NCBI RefSeq assembly: GCF_007827795.1
Contig: NZ_VITI01000020.1
Span: 19,786-83,785 of the forward strand
DNA: 64,000 nucleotides
Source: Azospirillum brasilense
Lineage (GTDB): Bacteria; Pseudomonadota; Alphaproteobacteria; Azospirillales; Azospirillaceae
Direction of reading: 5' to 3'
Every line of letters starts with the position of its first letter. Positions within the stretch are counted from its first letter, which is position 1. The notes beneath the pieces were generated by a model. The model had not been told where the DNA came from, made no database searches, and saw only the letters and a list, made by a program, of their open reading frames with translations. Positions 6,893-16,127 of the stretch are shown here, one piece after another. The position numbers and the translations under genes were made by a program.

Positions 6893-9424
6893 TCACTCCA
6901 TCGAGGGGCGCAGCAACCGGTGGGTCGGGCCGAGCGGCTCGAAATGCGGGTTGTAGAAGGGGTCCTGACGCAGCCGCTCGCCCCAGCGGGCGCGCAGATG
7001 GCGGGCCTCCCCGGCCAGACGCGCCATCTTCTCCGGCGTGTCGTCAGCGCCCCGCGTCTGGGTTTCCAGGTGGTAGAGCCGGGCGTGCGGCGTCCACAGG
7101 ACGCGCAGACCGGCGCGCTGGAGCTTCAGGCAATAGTCCACGTCGGAATAGGCGACCGGCAGATGTGCCATGTCGAAGCCGCCAACCGCTTCGAAGGCGT
7201 TGCGGGAAGTCAGCAGGCAGGCGCCGGTGACCGCCGAGACGGTGCGGGTCAGCATGGCCTGGCCGAGATGTCCTGGCGCGTCGGCGTCGATCCCGACGAA
7301 GGCGTGCCCCGCAACGCCCTCGGAGCCGAGAACCACGCCCGCATGCTGGACCGTGTCGTTGGGGTAGAGAAGCTTCGCACCCACCGCCCCGATGCCGGGC
7401 CGGGCGAGCAGGGCCACCATCTCGCTCAGCCAGTTTGGGGCGACGGCCACGATGTCGTTGTTGAGGAAGCACAGCGCCTCGCCCTGGCAGGCGCCCGCCG
7501 TGGCGTTGTTGATCGCACCCCAGTTGAAGGGACCGTGAAAACCGGCGACGCGCACCCGTGGGTCGCGGGCGAGGCTGTCGAAGAAGGGACGCGAGCGCGG
7601 ATCAGCGCTATCGTGATCGACCAGGATGATTTCGTAGTTGGGATAATCGGTCCTGGACAGCAGGCTGGACACGCAATTGTTCACAAGGTCCACCGCATCC
7701 TTGGTCGGGATGATGATCGACACCTTGGGCGCGGGCGAGGGAACGGGATAGCGCACGCGGGCGCAGAACAGCCCGCCGGATCGGGCCCGGGTCTCATGGT
7801 CGGCGGTGACCACGGCGCGGCTTCCGACCCGCCGCTGGTGTTCGCCCACCACGCGCTCGATGCCGGACATGATCGCCGCCGGATCACCCCCGCCCGACAG
7901 CGAGGCGTGGTTGATGCGCCAGTGATAGAGAATCCGGGGAACATGCCGGATGCCGGCCGCGCCGACCCGCTCCAGAAGGCGCAGCACGAGGTCGTGGTCC
8001 TGGACGCCCTCGAAGCCTTCGCGCAGGCCGCCCACCTCCAGCATCAGCCGCCGCTCGACCACCAGCAGATGGCAGACATAGTTGATGGATTGCAGGAGTT
8101 CGGGATCGAAGTCGGGCTTGAAGGCGGGATCGACGTGCCGCCCGTCGGGGGCGATGCGGTCCTCGTCGCTGTACAGGACCGGGACAGGCGCCCGTTCCAG
8201 CTCCTCCGCCATGCAGAGCAGCGCGTCGCAGGCGAGCCGGTCGTCGTGGTCGAGCAGAGCCACGTAATCGCCGGCGGCCTGCGACAGGGCCCGGTTGGTG
8301 TTGGCGCTGACGCCGCCGCGCGCCGCGCTGAACACGGCGCGGATGCGGCTGTCGCGGGCGGCTTCCTGCCGGATCAGTATGCGAACCGCATCGTCGCGCG
8401 AGGCGTCGTCGGCGATGCACAGCTCCCAATCCCCATAGGTCTGGGCCCGTACGGACTCGATCGCCTCGGCCAGCATCCACAGTGGCGGATCGCAGACCGG
8501 CATGACGACGGAGAAGACGGGGCGCTTGCCCAGCGACGCGGCGCGCGCCGACAGCCGCAGACGGCGGGCATCGGTCTCGGCGCAGTGCTCGTCGAAATAG
8601 GCGGCGTAATCGGCGATGTGGTGGGCGGTGCCGACGCGCCGCCGCGGCACCTCGGCCCGGATCTCCTGCAGAATCCCGGCGAGTTCGTCCAGGCGGTTGG
8701 CCAGCGTATCGTCCCGGCCCGCGCGGGCTTCAAGGGAGACCGGAAGAGGACCGAACACGATGATGCCGTCGCGCCGGTCGCGCAGGTGAAGCTCATGCCC
8801 CGACTGGACGGACAACTGGACCTCGAACCCATGGTCGCAGGTGGAAAAACGTGCCAGAAGATCGCGCCGCTGCTGGTTGGCCACGACGCTGGCCACGACG
8901 CGGTCGTCGACCAGGACGTCGATCTCCACGGCTTCTCGTTCGTCATCGGTGTTGACCGCCCAGCCGATGATCCGCGCGCCTTCGACGCGGTCGACGTTGG
9001 CTTCCACCTTGCGGAGGGCGTGGCCGCCGTCCCGGGCGGAGCTCTCGTCCAGAAGACCATTTTCCAGGAGATGGCCGGTCGCGGCGACTCTCACGCTCAC
9101 GGGGGTCCGCTCCGGAGCGATGCCGGGGAACAGGAGAGCGAGGTCCACGTCGAATCCGCATCGGACCGGTCGGCCGAGCAGGCGCGACAGGGCGCCGCTG
9201 TCGCGATCCGGCAGGATGGTCGCGCAGGCCGCGCCGGCGGAAATGGTCAGCGCGACGGGGAGGTCCGGCGCCGCCACCGACAGCGCCCAGCCGAACAGGC
9301 GTGTTCCTTCCCGTCCTTCCAACCGTCCGTAGAACGGCTCCGTCGGCGACCCGCGCCCCAGGTCACTGATGGTGCCGCCGGTTCCGGTTGTGGGCGTGGG
9401 CGGCATCGACGGGGCATTGATCAT
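6893..9424 (-). CDS. Large glycosyltransferase: two N-terminal GWA modules and two GT2 catalytic domains
   Basis: 843 residues from ATG 9424 (AGGA about nine bases upstream; an upstream ATG at 9478 is possible). Order: two related ~90-residue modules, each with a conserved Gly-Trp-Ala (LFGWALSVAAP near 45, IIGWAVNTDDERE near 145); a first GT2 domain from FSVVMPVCDPP (about 305) with the metal-binding LLDHDDRL; a second GT2 domain from KVSIIIPTKDA (about 566) with FLNNDI and CLKLQRAGLRVLWTP. This doubled GT2 layout is typical of rhamnosyl- or other polysaccharide transferases that add two residues or alternate linkages. The GWA modules are non-catalytic and of unknown role. The gene diverges from the GT61 gene at 9695, sharing a 270-base spacer. 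Cytoplasmic, with no membrane segments. Confidence 0.9.
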   Translation of the reverse strand: MINAPSMPPTPTTGTGGTISDLGRGSPTEPFYGRLEGREGTRLFGWALSVAAPDLPVALTISAGAACATILPDRDSGALSRLLGRPVRCGFDVDLALLFPGIAPERTPVSVRVAATGHLLENGLLDESSARDGGHALRKVEANVDRVEGARIIGWAVNTDDEREAVEIDVLVDDRVVASVVANQQRRDLLARFSTCDHGFEVQLSVQSGHELHLRDRRDGIIVFGPLPVSLEARAGRDDTLANRLDELAGILQEIRAEVPRRRVGTAHHIADYAAYFDEHCAETDARRLRLSARAASLGKRPVFSVVMPVCDPPLWMLAEAIESVRAQTYGDWELCIADDASRDDAVRILIRQEAARDSRIRAVFSAARGGVSANTNRALSQAAGDYVALLDHDDRLACDALLCMAEELERAPVPVLYSDEDRIAPDGRHVDPAFKPDFDPELLQSINYVCHLLVVERRLMLEVGGLREGFEGVQDHDLVLRLLERVGAAGIRHVPRILYHWRINHASLSGGGDPAAIMSGIERVVGEHQRRVGSRAVVTADHETRARSGGLFCARVRYPVPSPAPKVSIIIPTKDAVDLVNNCVSSLLSRTDYPNYEIILVDHDSADPRSRPFFDSLARDPRVRVAGFHGPFNWGAINNATAGACQGEALCFLNNDIVAVAPNWLSEMVALLARPGIGAVGAKLLYPNDTVQHAGVVLGSEGVAGHAFVGIDADAPGHLGQAMLTRTVSAVTGACLLTSRNAFEAVGGFDMAHLPVAYSDVDYCLKLQRAGLRVLWTPHARLYHLETQTRGADDTPEKMARLAGEARHLRARWGERLRQDPFYNPHFEPLGPTHRLLRPSME

Positions 9425-9694
9425 GGTGACAAGGTCCTGTGGGGCGCGTATCGGCGGTTGATATGTCCGCCATCGCAAATTGGCCTATCTTGTCTCAGTT
9501 GCGGCGAGGCACCGTCAAGGAGTGGCTTTGCCAGTCCAAAAAGGCGTGCAGAAGCAGCCCTTGCGTAACCGGCCCGCTGCGATTGACGGGGCAACACGCG
9601 AATGTTACAGGGAATCCCGCCGCTTCGGGCCGTTGCAGGGCGGTTTCCCTCCGCGGGAGCGCAGGGGATCAGCGCAGGGGATCGAGGAACATGC

Positions 9695-10939
9695 ATGACG
9701 AGTGACGTCCCGATCCCGCGCGCGGCCGGCGAGGGCGACTGGCGCGACATGGTGTCCGTAGGGGCCGGGCGCATTTACCGCGATGGCGGCTTCTACGACG
9801 GCGAGGTGCCGATCTCGCGGCTTGAGGACGCCACCGGCTCCTTCGGCGGCTGCGTCACGTTCATCGATGAACTGTTCCCACCGCAGTCCATCGCGCGCCC
9901 CATGCCGGATTTCCTGGAAGGACCGGACCCTGGCTTCATCGAGAGGCTGCTGGGCCACTATCGGCAGATCGACGGCATCTTTTCGGCGGCGGCGGCGGCG
10001 GCAGTCGTCCGAATTCACAATGCGGCGATCTACGACAACGTCGTTTTCGTCGTTTCGGATGGAGCGCTGATCCCGGTCTACGAAATGCTTCGGGCGGCGG
10101 ACCGCGCGGCCAAGGGGCGCGAGATGGCCGTGCGGGCGGGCTCCGCCGGCTCCGGCTGGCGGCTTGCGTACGACGGTAAGGCCCTTTTCGTCGGCTCGGC
10201 CGGTTCCTCCAATTACGGCCACTGGCTCGTCGACGACTTTCCGACCCTCGGGGCGGTGGACTGCATCGACGGGAACGGGCTGGTCACGGTCCTGATGTCG
10301 TCCTATGGCGGGCGGATCGACGCCATCCGCAGCGAAGGCGCCGGTTTGGCCTGCCCGCGATCCGGGACGGTGGCGCCGGTGTTCCTGCCGACGGATCACC
10401 TGGTCTTCGTGGACGACCTGCATTACGTCACGCCGGTTTCGTACCACCCGATCGTGAAGCATCCGCAGGCGCTCGCCCGCATACAGGCGCTCTGCGCGGA
10501 GCGCTGGGGATCACCGTCCAAGGCAGCCGAGCGGAAACTATTCGTGAACCGCTCGTCCGCGCATTCCCGCCACATCACGAACAACGACGCCGTGCGGTCC
10601 GTTCTGCTCGACCACGGGTTCGAGGAGATCTTTCCCGAAGCGTTGAGCTTCCAGGAGCAGGGCCAAGCCTTTCGCGAAGCGTCTCACGTCGTCGGCGTCA
10701 TGGGCGCGGCCATGACGAACGTCCTGTTCTGCCCACCCGACAGCCGGGTCCTCCAACTGGCCCCGAGCGGGTGGGAGGAGTCCTTCTATTGGGACTTGGC
10801 GGCCATGCATGGGCAATCCTACAACGTGCTGTTCGGGACGGCGGCCGGGAACTCCGAACACGTCCACCAGTGTGCTTTCGAGGTGGACATCGGCCGGCTC
10901 CGCGCGTGGCTCGAACAGGCGGTGCCGAAACTTGTCTGA
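9695..10939 (+). CDS. GT61-family glycosyltransferase
   Basis: 414 residues from ATG 9695, chosen because GAGGA ends six bases upstream; the frame extends further upstream to 9602 without a supporting ribosome site. The GT61/DUF563 pattern is clear: SSNYGHWLVDDFPTLGAVD, KLFVNRSSAHSRHITN, and the C-terminal VVGVMGAAMTNVLFCPP, where a conserved HGA-like motif appears as MGAAMTN. No signal peptide or membrane segment is seen. Sugar specificity cannot be read from the sequence. It is transcribed alone, divergently from the double-GT2 gene, and is followed by a 346-base spacer before gmd. Confidence 0.85.
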   Translation: MTSDVPIPRAAGEGDWRDMVSVGAGRIYRDGGFYDGEVPISRLEDATGSFGGCVTFIDELFPPQSIARPMPDFLEGPDPGFIERLLGHYRQIDGIFSAAAAAAVVRIHNAAIYDNVVFVVSDGALIPVYEMLRAADRAAKGREMAVRAGSAGSGWRLAYDGKALFVGSAGSSNYGHWLVDDFPTLGAVDCIDGNGLVTVLMSSYGGRIDAIRSEGAGLACPRSGTVAPVFLPTDHLVFVDDLHYVTPVSYHPIVKHPQALARIQALCAERWGSPSKAAERKLFVNRSSAHSRHITNNDAVRSVLLDHGFEEIFPEALSFQEQGQAFREASHVVGVMGAAMTNVLFCPPDSRVLQLAPSGWEESFYWDLAAMHGQSYNVLFGTAAGNSEHVHQCAFEVDIGRLRAWLEQAVPKLV

Positions 10940-11285
10940 TACGGCTGGAAAACAATCACTTCCATCATTCTCCAACCGTGAAGCCCGGCGGATCGATGCT
11001 TCAGCATTGATCGGGAGGGGCATGCCGATGGCGCCCTCAGGTGGCGTCGGTATGAGGTGTCCGGCGCGCCGTTTCGTCCGGATGCCGCCGCGCTTGAGGA
11101 ACGGGCACACGCGCGGCGGAAGCAAAAATGTTGACGCGCATGGTGGAACTGCGCACACATGGACCGCCTGCACGAGGGGCGCGGGTATGGACCCCCCTGT
11201 TTTGGCAAAAGGCGCGGTCCTTGAAGCCGGGACCGTACCGCCTGGAACAAATTCGAAATGACGGTCTCGGAAACAGGAGCGAGCG
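10940..11285. other. Spacer before gmd, no gene recognised
   Basis: 346 bases between the GT61 gene and gmd. An imperfect inverted repeat (GATCGATGCT 10991-11000 with AGCATTGATC 11003-11012) lies about 50 bases past the GT61 stop, but no T-run follows, so termination is uncertain. The region must hold the promoter for the gmd operon; no convincing -35/-10 or sigma-54 site could be fixed by eye. AGGAGC just before the gmd TTG start is a good ribosome site. Confidence 0.5.
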
Positions 11286-12347
11286 TTGAGCAAGGTTGCT
11301 TTGATCACGGGCGTCACGGGACAGGACGGCGCCTATCTCGCGGAGCTTCTGCTCGCGAAGGGCTACACCGTCCACGGTGTCAAACGGCGCTCATCCTCGT
11401 TCAACACGGAGCGTGTCGAGCACCTGTACCATGACGTGCACGAGGGCGACGTCCGCTTCCGGATGCATTACGGCGACCTGACCGACGCGACCAACCTGAT
11501 CCGGATCGTCCAGGAGGTCCAACCGGACGAAATCTACAATCTCGCCGCTCAGAGCCATGTGCAGGTGAGCTTCGAGACTCCGGAATACACGGCGAACTCC
11601 GACGGCCTCGGCACGCTGCGCCTGCTGGAGGCGATCCGCATCCTCGGCCTGGAGAAGAAGACGCGCTTCTATCAGGCTTCCACCTCCGAGCTGTACGGCC
11701 TCGTGCAGGAGACGCCGCAGAAGGAGACGACGCCCTTCTACCCGCGCAGCCCCTACGCGGCGGCCAAGCTCTACGCCTACTGGATCACAGTGAACTACCG
11801 CGAGGCCTATGGGATGCACGCCTCCAACGGCATCCTGTTCAATCATGAAGGCCCGACCCGCGGCGAGACCTTCGTCACCCGCAAGATCACCCGCGCCGTC
11901 GCGGCCATCCAGCTCGGCCTGCAGAAGGCGCTCTATCTCGGCAACCTGGACGCCAAGCGCGACTGGGGCCACGCCCGCGACTACGTCGAAGGCATGTGGC
12001 GCATCCTGCAGCAGAACGAGGCCGACGATTACGTCCTCGCCACCGGCGAGACCCATTCGATCCGCGAGTTCGTGGAGCTGGCCTTCGGCTGCGTGGGCCG
12101 CAAGATCGAATGGCGCGGCACGGGCGTGGACGAGAAGGGCGTGGACGTGGCGACCGGCGACGTGCTGATCGAGGTCGATCCGCGCTATTTCCGCCCGACC
12201 GAGGTGGATCTGCTGCTGGGCGATCCGTCCAAGGCCCACGCCAAGCTGGGCTGGAAGCACACCACCACCTTCCCGGAACTGGTGCGCGAGATGGTGTCGA
12301 GCGACCTCGCGCGCTTCGAGCGCGAGGCGGCGGGACGCCGGGCCTGA
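11286..12347 (+). CDS. gmd: GDP-mannose 4,6-dehydratase
   Basis: Converts GDP-D-mannose to GDP-4-keto-6-deoxymannose, the branch point to GDP-L-fucose and GDP-D-rhamnose. 353 residues. Hallmarks: NADP-binding GVTGQDGAYLAELLL (9-23), catalytic ASTSELYG with Thr133 and Glu135, SPYAAAK with Tyr157 and Lys161, and LFNHEGPTRGETFVTRKI. These match the E. coli enzyme almost one for one. It starts with TTG, preceded by a strong AGGAGC; TTG is uncommon and may hold expression down. First gene of a plus-strand run gmd, gmd-like, wzm, wzt, fcl, with 19 bases to the next gene. Confidence 0.96.
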   Translation: MSKVALITGVTGQDGAYLAELLLAKGYTVHGVKRRSSSFNTERVEHLYHDVHEGDVRFRMHYGDLTDATNLIRIVQEVQPDEIYNLAAQSHVQVSFETPEYTANSDGLGTLRLLEAIRILGLEKKTRFYQASTSELYGLVQETPQKETTPFYPRSPYAAAKLYAYWITVNYREAYGMHASNGILFNHEGPTRGETFVTRKITRAVAAIQLGLQKALYLGNLDAKRDWGHARDYVEGMWRILQQNEADDYVLATGETHSIREFVELAFGCVGRKIEWRGTGVDEKGVDVATGDVLIEVDPRYFRPTEVDLLLGDPSKAHAKLGWKHTTTFPELVREMVSSDLARFEREAAGRRA

Positions 12348-12366
12348 TCCCGCCGGAGGAGCCGCC

Positions 12367-13335
12367 GTGGCGCGGACCGCACTGATCTTCGGGGTGTCCG
12401 GGCAGGATGGAAGCTATCTTGCCCGGCACCTTCTCGACCGCGGCTACACTGTCCACGGCACCTCGCGGGACTGCGAGATCGCGTCGTTCCGCAACCTGAC
12501 GATCCTGGGCATCCGCGAGCGGGTGAACGTCCATTCGGCGACCCTGCACGATTTCCGCAGCATCGTGCAGGTGATCCGGGCGGTGAAGCCCGACGAGATC
12601 TACAATCTCTCGGCCCAGTCGGCGGTGGGGCTGTCCTTCGAACAGCCGGTCGAGACGATCGACAGCATCCTGAACGGCACGCTGAACATCCTGGAGGCCA
12701 TCCGCTTCCTGGGGGTGGGCGCGCGCTTCTATCACGCCTCCTCCAGCGAGAGCTTCGGCAACACCCTGGACGAGCCTGCCGGCGAGGCAACGGCCTTCCG
12801 CCCCTGCAGCCCCTATGGCGTCGCCAAATCGGCGGCGCATTGGATGGTCGCCAACTACCGGCAGGCTTACGGGCTCTATGCCTGCTCCGGCATCCTGTTC
12901 AACCACGAGTCGCCGCTGCGCCCGGCGCGCTTCGTCACCCGCAAGATCGTCCGCGGCGCCATCGCGGTGGCGCAGGGCCGGGCGAAGACGCTGGAACTGG
13001 GAAACCTCGCGGTGGCGCGCGACTGGGGCTGGGCGCCGGAATATGTGGACGCCATGTGGCGGATGCTCCAGCAGGACGAGCCGGACGACTTCGTCATCGC
13101 CACCGGCCGGATGCATGCGCTGGAGGATTTCGTCCGGACGGCCTTCGCGCATTTCGGCTTGGACTGGCGGGAGCATGTGGTCCAGGGCGCGACGAGCCTG
13201 CGGCCGATGGACATCCATCGCAGCGTCGGCAACCCGGCCAAGGCCGCGGCCCGTTTGGGCTGGAAGGCCGAAACCCTGATGCCGGATCTCGTCGGCCGGC
13301 TGATCGAGGCGGAGCTGGCCCTACCATCGTCATGA
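12367..13335 (+). CDS. Second GDP-mannose 4,6-dehydratase-like SDR enzyme
   Basis: 322 residues, GTG start. It is a divergent paralogue of the preceding gene: GVSGQDGSYLARHLL at the NAD(P) site, HASSSESFGN with Ser and Glu128 in place of the Thr/Glu of Gmd, SPYGVAK with Tyr150 and Lys154, and LFNHESPLRPARFVTRKI. All residues needed for SDR chemistry are kept, but the Thr-to-Ser change and altered pocket leave the substrate open. Options are a true GDP-mannose 4,6-dehydratase, or an enzyme acting on a related nucleotide sugar. It is not Rmd, which has a different sequence. Position right after gmd and in the same operon argues for a related GDP-sugar. Confidence 0.85.
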   Translation: MARTALIFGVSGQDGSYLARHLLDRGYTVHGTSRDCEIASFRNLTILGIRERVNVHSATLHDFRSIVQVIRAVKPDEIYNLSAQSAVGLSFEQPVETIDSILNGTLNILEAIRFLGVGARFYHASSSESFGNTLDEPAGEATAFRPCSPYGVAKSAAHWMVANYRQAYGLYACSGILFNHESPLRPARFVTRKIVRGAIAVAQGRAKTLELGNLAVARDWGWAPEYVDAMWRMLQQDEPDDFVIATGRMHALEDFVRTAFAHFGLDWREHVVQGATSLRPMDIHRSVGNPAKAAARLGWKAETLMPDLVGRLIEAELALPSS

Positions 13336-13449
13336 GAGGGAACCGAGAGGGGGCTGTGAAGGCGACGGGGATCGGGGTATAGAACCGGCCCATTCCTGCT
13401 TGCGTCGCAGGGCTGCCGCCCATGGCTTTCCCACCCCGCCGGCCCGGTT

Positions 13450-14325
13450 TTGAGTGGATTGCGAGAGATGACCACCGAGAGCTTTCCCGGCTCCGCCGCC
13501 CGGCAGAGGAGCGGGGCCGTCTACGACTCCGGAGACCGCAGCGAGGCGGCGCGGGCCTGGGACGATCTCAGGGAAGGAGCCCTGCGGTGGCGGCTGTGGA
13601 GCCGGCTCGGCTGGCACGACATCCGCAAGCGCTACCGCCGCTCGGTCCTGGGGCCCTTCTGGCTGACGCTCAGCATGGCCGTCATGGTGGGCAGCCTGGG
13701 GCTGATCTACGGCACGCTGTTCCGGCTGGACCTGGAGGGTTATCTGCCCTTCCTGGCGGTCGGGCTGGCCACCTGGACCCTCATCGCCTCCTTCCTCAAC
13801 GAAGGCTGCATCAGCTTCATCGAGCTCGAGCCGCTCATCAAGAACGTCCGCATCCCGATGTCGGTGCACATCCTGCGGGCTCTGTGGCGCAACCTGATCA
13901 TCTACGGCCACAACATCGTGATCTTCGCGGTGGTGGCGCTGGTCTTCGGGATCTGGCCGGGGGCGGCGGGCCTCCTGGCGGTGGCCGGGCTGGCGCTGCT
14001 TCTGGTGAACGCCGGCTGGATCATGCTGCTGCTCGGCATGATCTGCACCCGTTTCCGCGACGTGCCCCCGATCATCGGCAGCGTGATCCAGCTCCTGTTC
14101 TTCGTGACGCCGGTCATGTGGAAGCCGGAACTGCTGGGCGACCGCCGCTATCTGATGGTGCTCAACCCCTTCTACCATCTGCTGGAGGTCATCCGGGCGC
14201 CGCTGCTGGGGCATGTGCCGGGCTGGGAAAGCTGGGTCGCCGGCCTGCTGTTCGCCGCCGCCGGCTGGGTCTTCACCTTCGCCTGCTTCGCCCGTTTCCG
14301 CAAACGCATCGCCTATTGGCTCTGA
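13450..14325 (+). CDS. wzm: Polysaccharide ABC exporter permease (Wzm-like), exporter 1
   Basis: 291 residues from a TTG; an in-frame ATG at 13468 is an alternative. ABC-2 type integral membrane protein with about six transmembrane segments after a hydrophilic ~60-residue N-terminal stretch. The motif DIRKRYRRSVLGPFWLTLS is the classic entry to this family, followed by hydrophobic segments such as MAVMVGSLGLIYGTLF and LLFFVTPVMWKPELL and the conserved NPFYHLLEVIRAPLLG. It would form a channel that moves a lipid-linked polysaccharide to the periplasm, driven by the ATPase that starts 15 bases downstream. It lies between two GDP-sugar genes. Confidence 0.9.
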   Translation: MSGLREMTTESFPGSAARQRSGAVYDSGDRSEAARAWDDLREGALRWRLWSRLGWHDIRKRYRRSVLGPFWLTLSMAVMVGSLGLIYGTLFRLDLEGYLPFLAVGLATWTLIASFLNEGCISFIELEPLIKNVRIPMSVHILRALWRNLIIYGHNIVIFAVVALVFGIWPGAAGLLAVAGLALLLVNAGWIMLLLGMICTRFRDVPPIIGSVIQLLFFVTPVMWKPELLGDRRYLMVLNPFYHLLEVIRAPLLGHVPGWESWVAGLLFAAAGWVFTFACFARFRKRIAYWL

Positions 14326-14340
14326 CCGACTGGATCTGGA

Positions 14341-15123
14341 ATGGCTTCGATCCGCTTGAACGACGTTTCGGTCGATTTCGTGCTTTATCAGGGAAGCGCC
14401 CGCTCCCTGAAGAAGACGCTGCTGCGCACCTCCACCAGCGGCGCGCTGAAGCACGACGCGCACCACCGCATCACCGTGAAGGCGCTGAGCAACCTGAACC
14501 TGACGCTGGAGCACGGCGACCGGATCGGGCTGGTCGGCGGCAACGGGGCCGGCAAGACGACGCTGCTGCGCGTCCTGGCCGGCGTGTACGAGCCGACCGC
14601 CGGGCGCATCCGCGTCGAGGGCAGCGTCACGCCTCTGTTCGACCTGGGGCTGGGGCTGGACATGGACGCGTCGGGCTACGACAACATCCGGATGCGCGCC
14701 GCCTATTTCGGCATCGACGGGGACGAGATCGAGTCCAAGATGGACGACATCGCCGCCTTCACCGAACTCGGCGACTATCTCGACCTGCCGGTGCGCACCT
14801 ATTCGGCGGGTATGACGCTGCGGCTGGCCTTCGCCGCGGCGACCGCGGTCGATCCGGAAATCCTGCTGATGGACGAGTGGATCGCCGTCAGCGACACCCA
14901 ATTCCTGGAAAAAGCCCAGCGCCGGGCCGAAGGCTTCGTGAACCGGTCCAGCATCATGGTCGTCGCCTCCCATGTGGACGAGGTTCTGAAGCGGCTGTGC
15001 AACAAGGCCCTCTGGCTGGAACGCGGCACGGTCGTGCGCATCGGCCCGGTTGACGAGGTGTTGGCGGCGTATCACAAACACAATGCGGGCAGCGAACCGG
15101 CGCCGCGAGACGGAGACGAGTGA
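14341..15123 (+). CDS. wzt: Polysaccharide ABC exporter ATPase (Wzt-like), short form, exporter 1
   Basis: 260 residues. Walker A is GGNGAGKT (66-73), the signature is the family variant YSAGM (154-158), and Walker B is ILLMDEW (174-180), with a switch histidine in ASHVDEV. The protein ends soon after the nucleotide-binding domain, so it lacks the C-terminal sugar-binding domain that Wzt proteins use to recognise a capped polymer end. It therefore resembles the KpsT/RfbE-type exporters that do not check a terminal cap. It follows wzm closely and is followed by fcl four bases later. Confidence 0.92.
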   Translation: MASIRLNDVSVDFVLYQGSARSLKKTLLRTSTSGALKHDAHHRITVKALSNLNLTLEHGDRIGLVGGNGAGKTTLLRVLAGVYEPTAGRIRVEGSVTPLFDLGLGLDMDASGYDNIRMRAAYFGIDGDEIESKMDDIAAFTELGDYLDLPVRTYSAGMTLRLAFAAATAVDPEILLMDEWIAVSDTQFLEKAQRRAEGFVNRSSIMVVASHVDEVLKRLCNKALWLERGTVVRIGPVDEVLAAYHKHNAGSEPAPRDGDE

Positions 15124-15127
15124 TCGG

Positions 15128-16111
15128 ATGACGACGGGTACGGCAGCCTTTCCCCTGGACGGCAAGCGGGTGTGGGTCGCGGGGCATCGCGGCATGGCGG
15201 GATCGGCGGTCGTTCGCCGGCTGGAGCGGGAGCCTTGCGAGATCCTGACCGTGGGCCGCGAGACGGTCGACCTGCGCCGTCAGGCCGAGGTCGAGGCGTG
15301 GATGGCCGAGGCGCGGCCCGACGTCGTCTTCCTCACCGCCGCCTTGGTCGGCGGCATTCACGCCAACAACACCCGCCCGGCCGAATTCCTCTACGAGAAT
15401 CTGGCGATCGAGACCAACATCATTCACGCCGCCAGGCAGGTCGGGGTGCAGAAGCTGGTCTTCCTGGGGTCTTCCTGCATCTACCCGCGGATGGCGCCGC
15501 AGCCCATTCCGGAGGAATCGCTGCTGACCGGCCCGCTGGAACCGACCAACGAGTGGTACGCGATCGCCAAGATCGCCGGCATCAAGATGTGCCAGGCCTA
15601 CCGCCGGCAGTACGGCTGCGACTTCATCTCGGCCATGCCGACCAACCTCTACGGCTTCGGCGACAACTTCGACATCGAGCAGGGGCATGTCGCCGCCGCT
15701 CTGATGGTCAAGATCCACCGCGCCAAGATGGTGGGCGCTGCCAGCGTCGAGCTGTGGGGCGACGGCAGCCCGCTGCGCGAGTTCCTGTTCGTCGAGGATC
15801 TGGCCGACGGGCTGGTCTTCCTGGCGAAGCATTATTCGGGTGAGACGCACGTCAACCTCGGCTCCGGCCACGAGATTTCCATCCGCGGCCTCGCCGAACT
15901 GCTGGCGGGCGTGATCGGCTACGAGGGCGACTTCCGCTTCGACCCGTCCAAGCCGAACGGCACCCCGCGCAAGATCATGGACAATCACCGACTGGCCGAC
16001 GTGGGCTGGGCCGCCCCGACCCCGCTGCGCGAGGGGTTCGAGCGCACCTACCGCTGGTATCTGGAGAAGCTGGACACCGGCACCCTGCGCGGCCTGCCCG
16101 CGGGCCGCTGA
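15128..16111 (+). CDS. fcl: GDP-L-fucose synthase (GDP-4-keto-6-deoxymannose epimerase/reductase)
   Basis: 327 residues from ATG 15128. Converts the Gmd product to GDP-L-fucose by double epimerisation and NADPH reduction. Seen: GHRGMAGSAVV (19-29) for NADPH, FLGSSCIYPR with Ser115, and NEWYAIAK with Tyr144 and Lys148, the same spacing as in E. coli GMER; AALVGGIHANNT and LREFLFVEDLADG are also diagnostic. It ends the gmd operon and meets a convergent GT2 gene 16 bases on. With gmd it makes the donor for the GT11 fucosyltransferase domain encoded near 55 kb. Confidence 0.96.
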   Translation: MTTGTAAFPLDGKRVWVAGHRGMAGSAVVRRLEREPCEILTVGRETVDLRRQAEVEAWMAEARPDVVFLTAALVGGIHANNTRPAEFLYENLAIETNIIHAARQVGVQKLVFLGSSCIYPRMAPQPIPEESLLTGPLEPTNEWYAIAKIAGIKMCQAYRRQYGCDFISAMPTNLYGFGDNFDIEQGHVAAALMVKIHRAKMVGAASVELWGDGSPLREFLFVEDLADGLVFLAKHYSGETHVNLGSGHEISIRGLAELLAGVIGYEGDFRFDPSKPNGTPRKIMDNHRLADVGWAAPTPLREGFERTYRWYLEKLDTGTLRGLPAGR

Positions 16112-16127
16112 GGGGAGGGCGCCGGCG

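Noticed and set aside
6806..9568. 920-codon plus-strand open frame opposite the double-GT2 gene
   Set aside because: Its protein is a low-complexity Gly/Arg/Ala/Val mix, while the minus strand gives two intact GT2 domains.
10991..11012. Inverted repeat after the GT61 gene as a terminator
   Set aside because: Imperfect stem, almost no loop and no T-run.
13330..15195. 621-codon minus-strand frame opposite wzm/wzt
   Set aside because: Shadow of two well-recognised exporter genes; no homology-like sequence.
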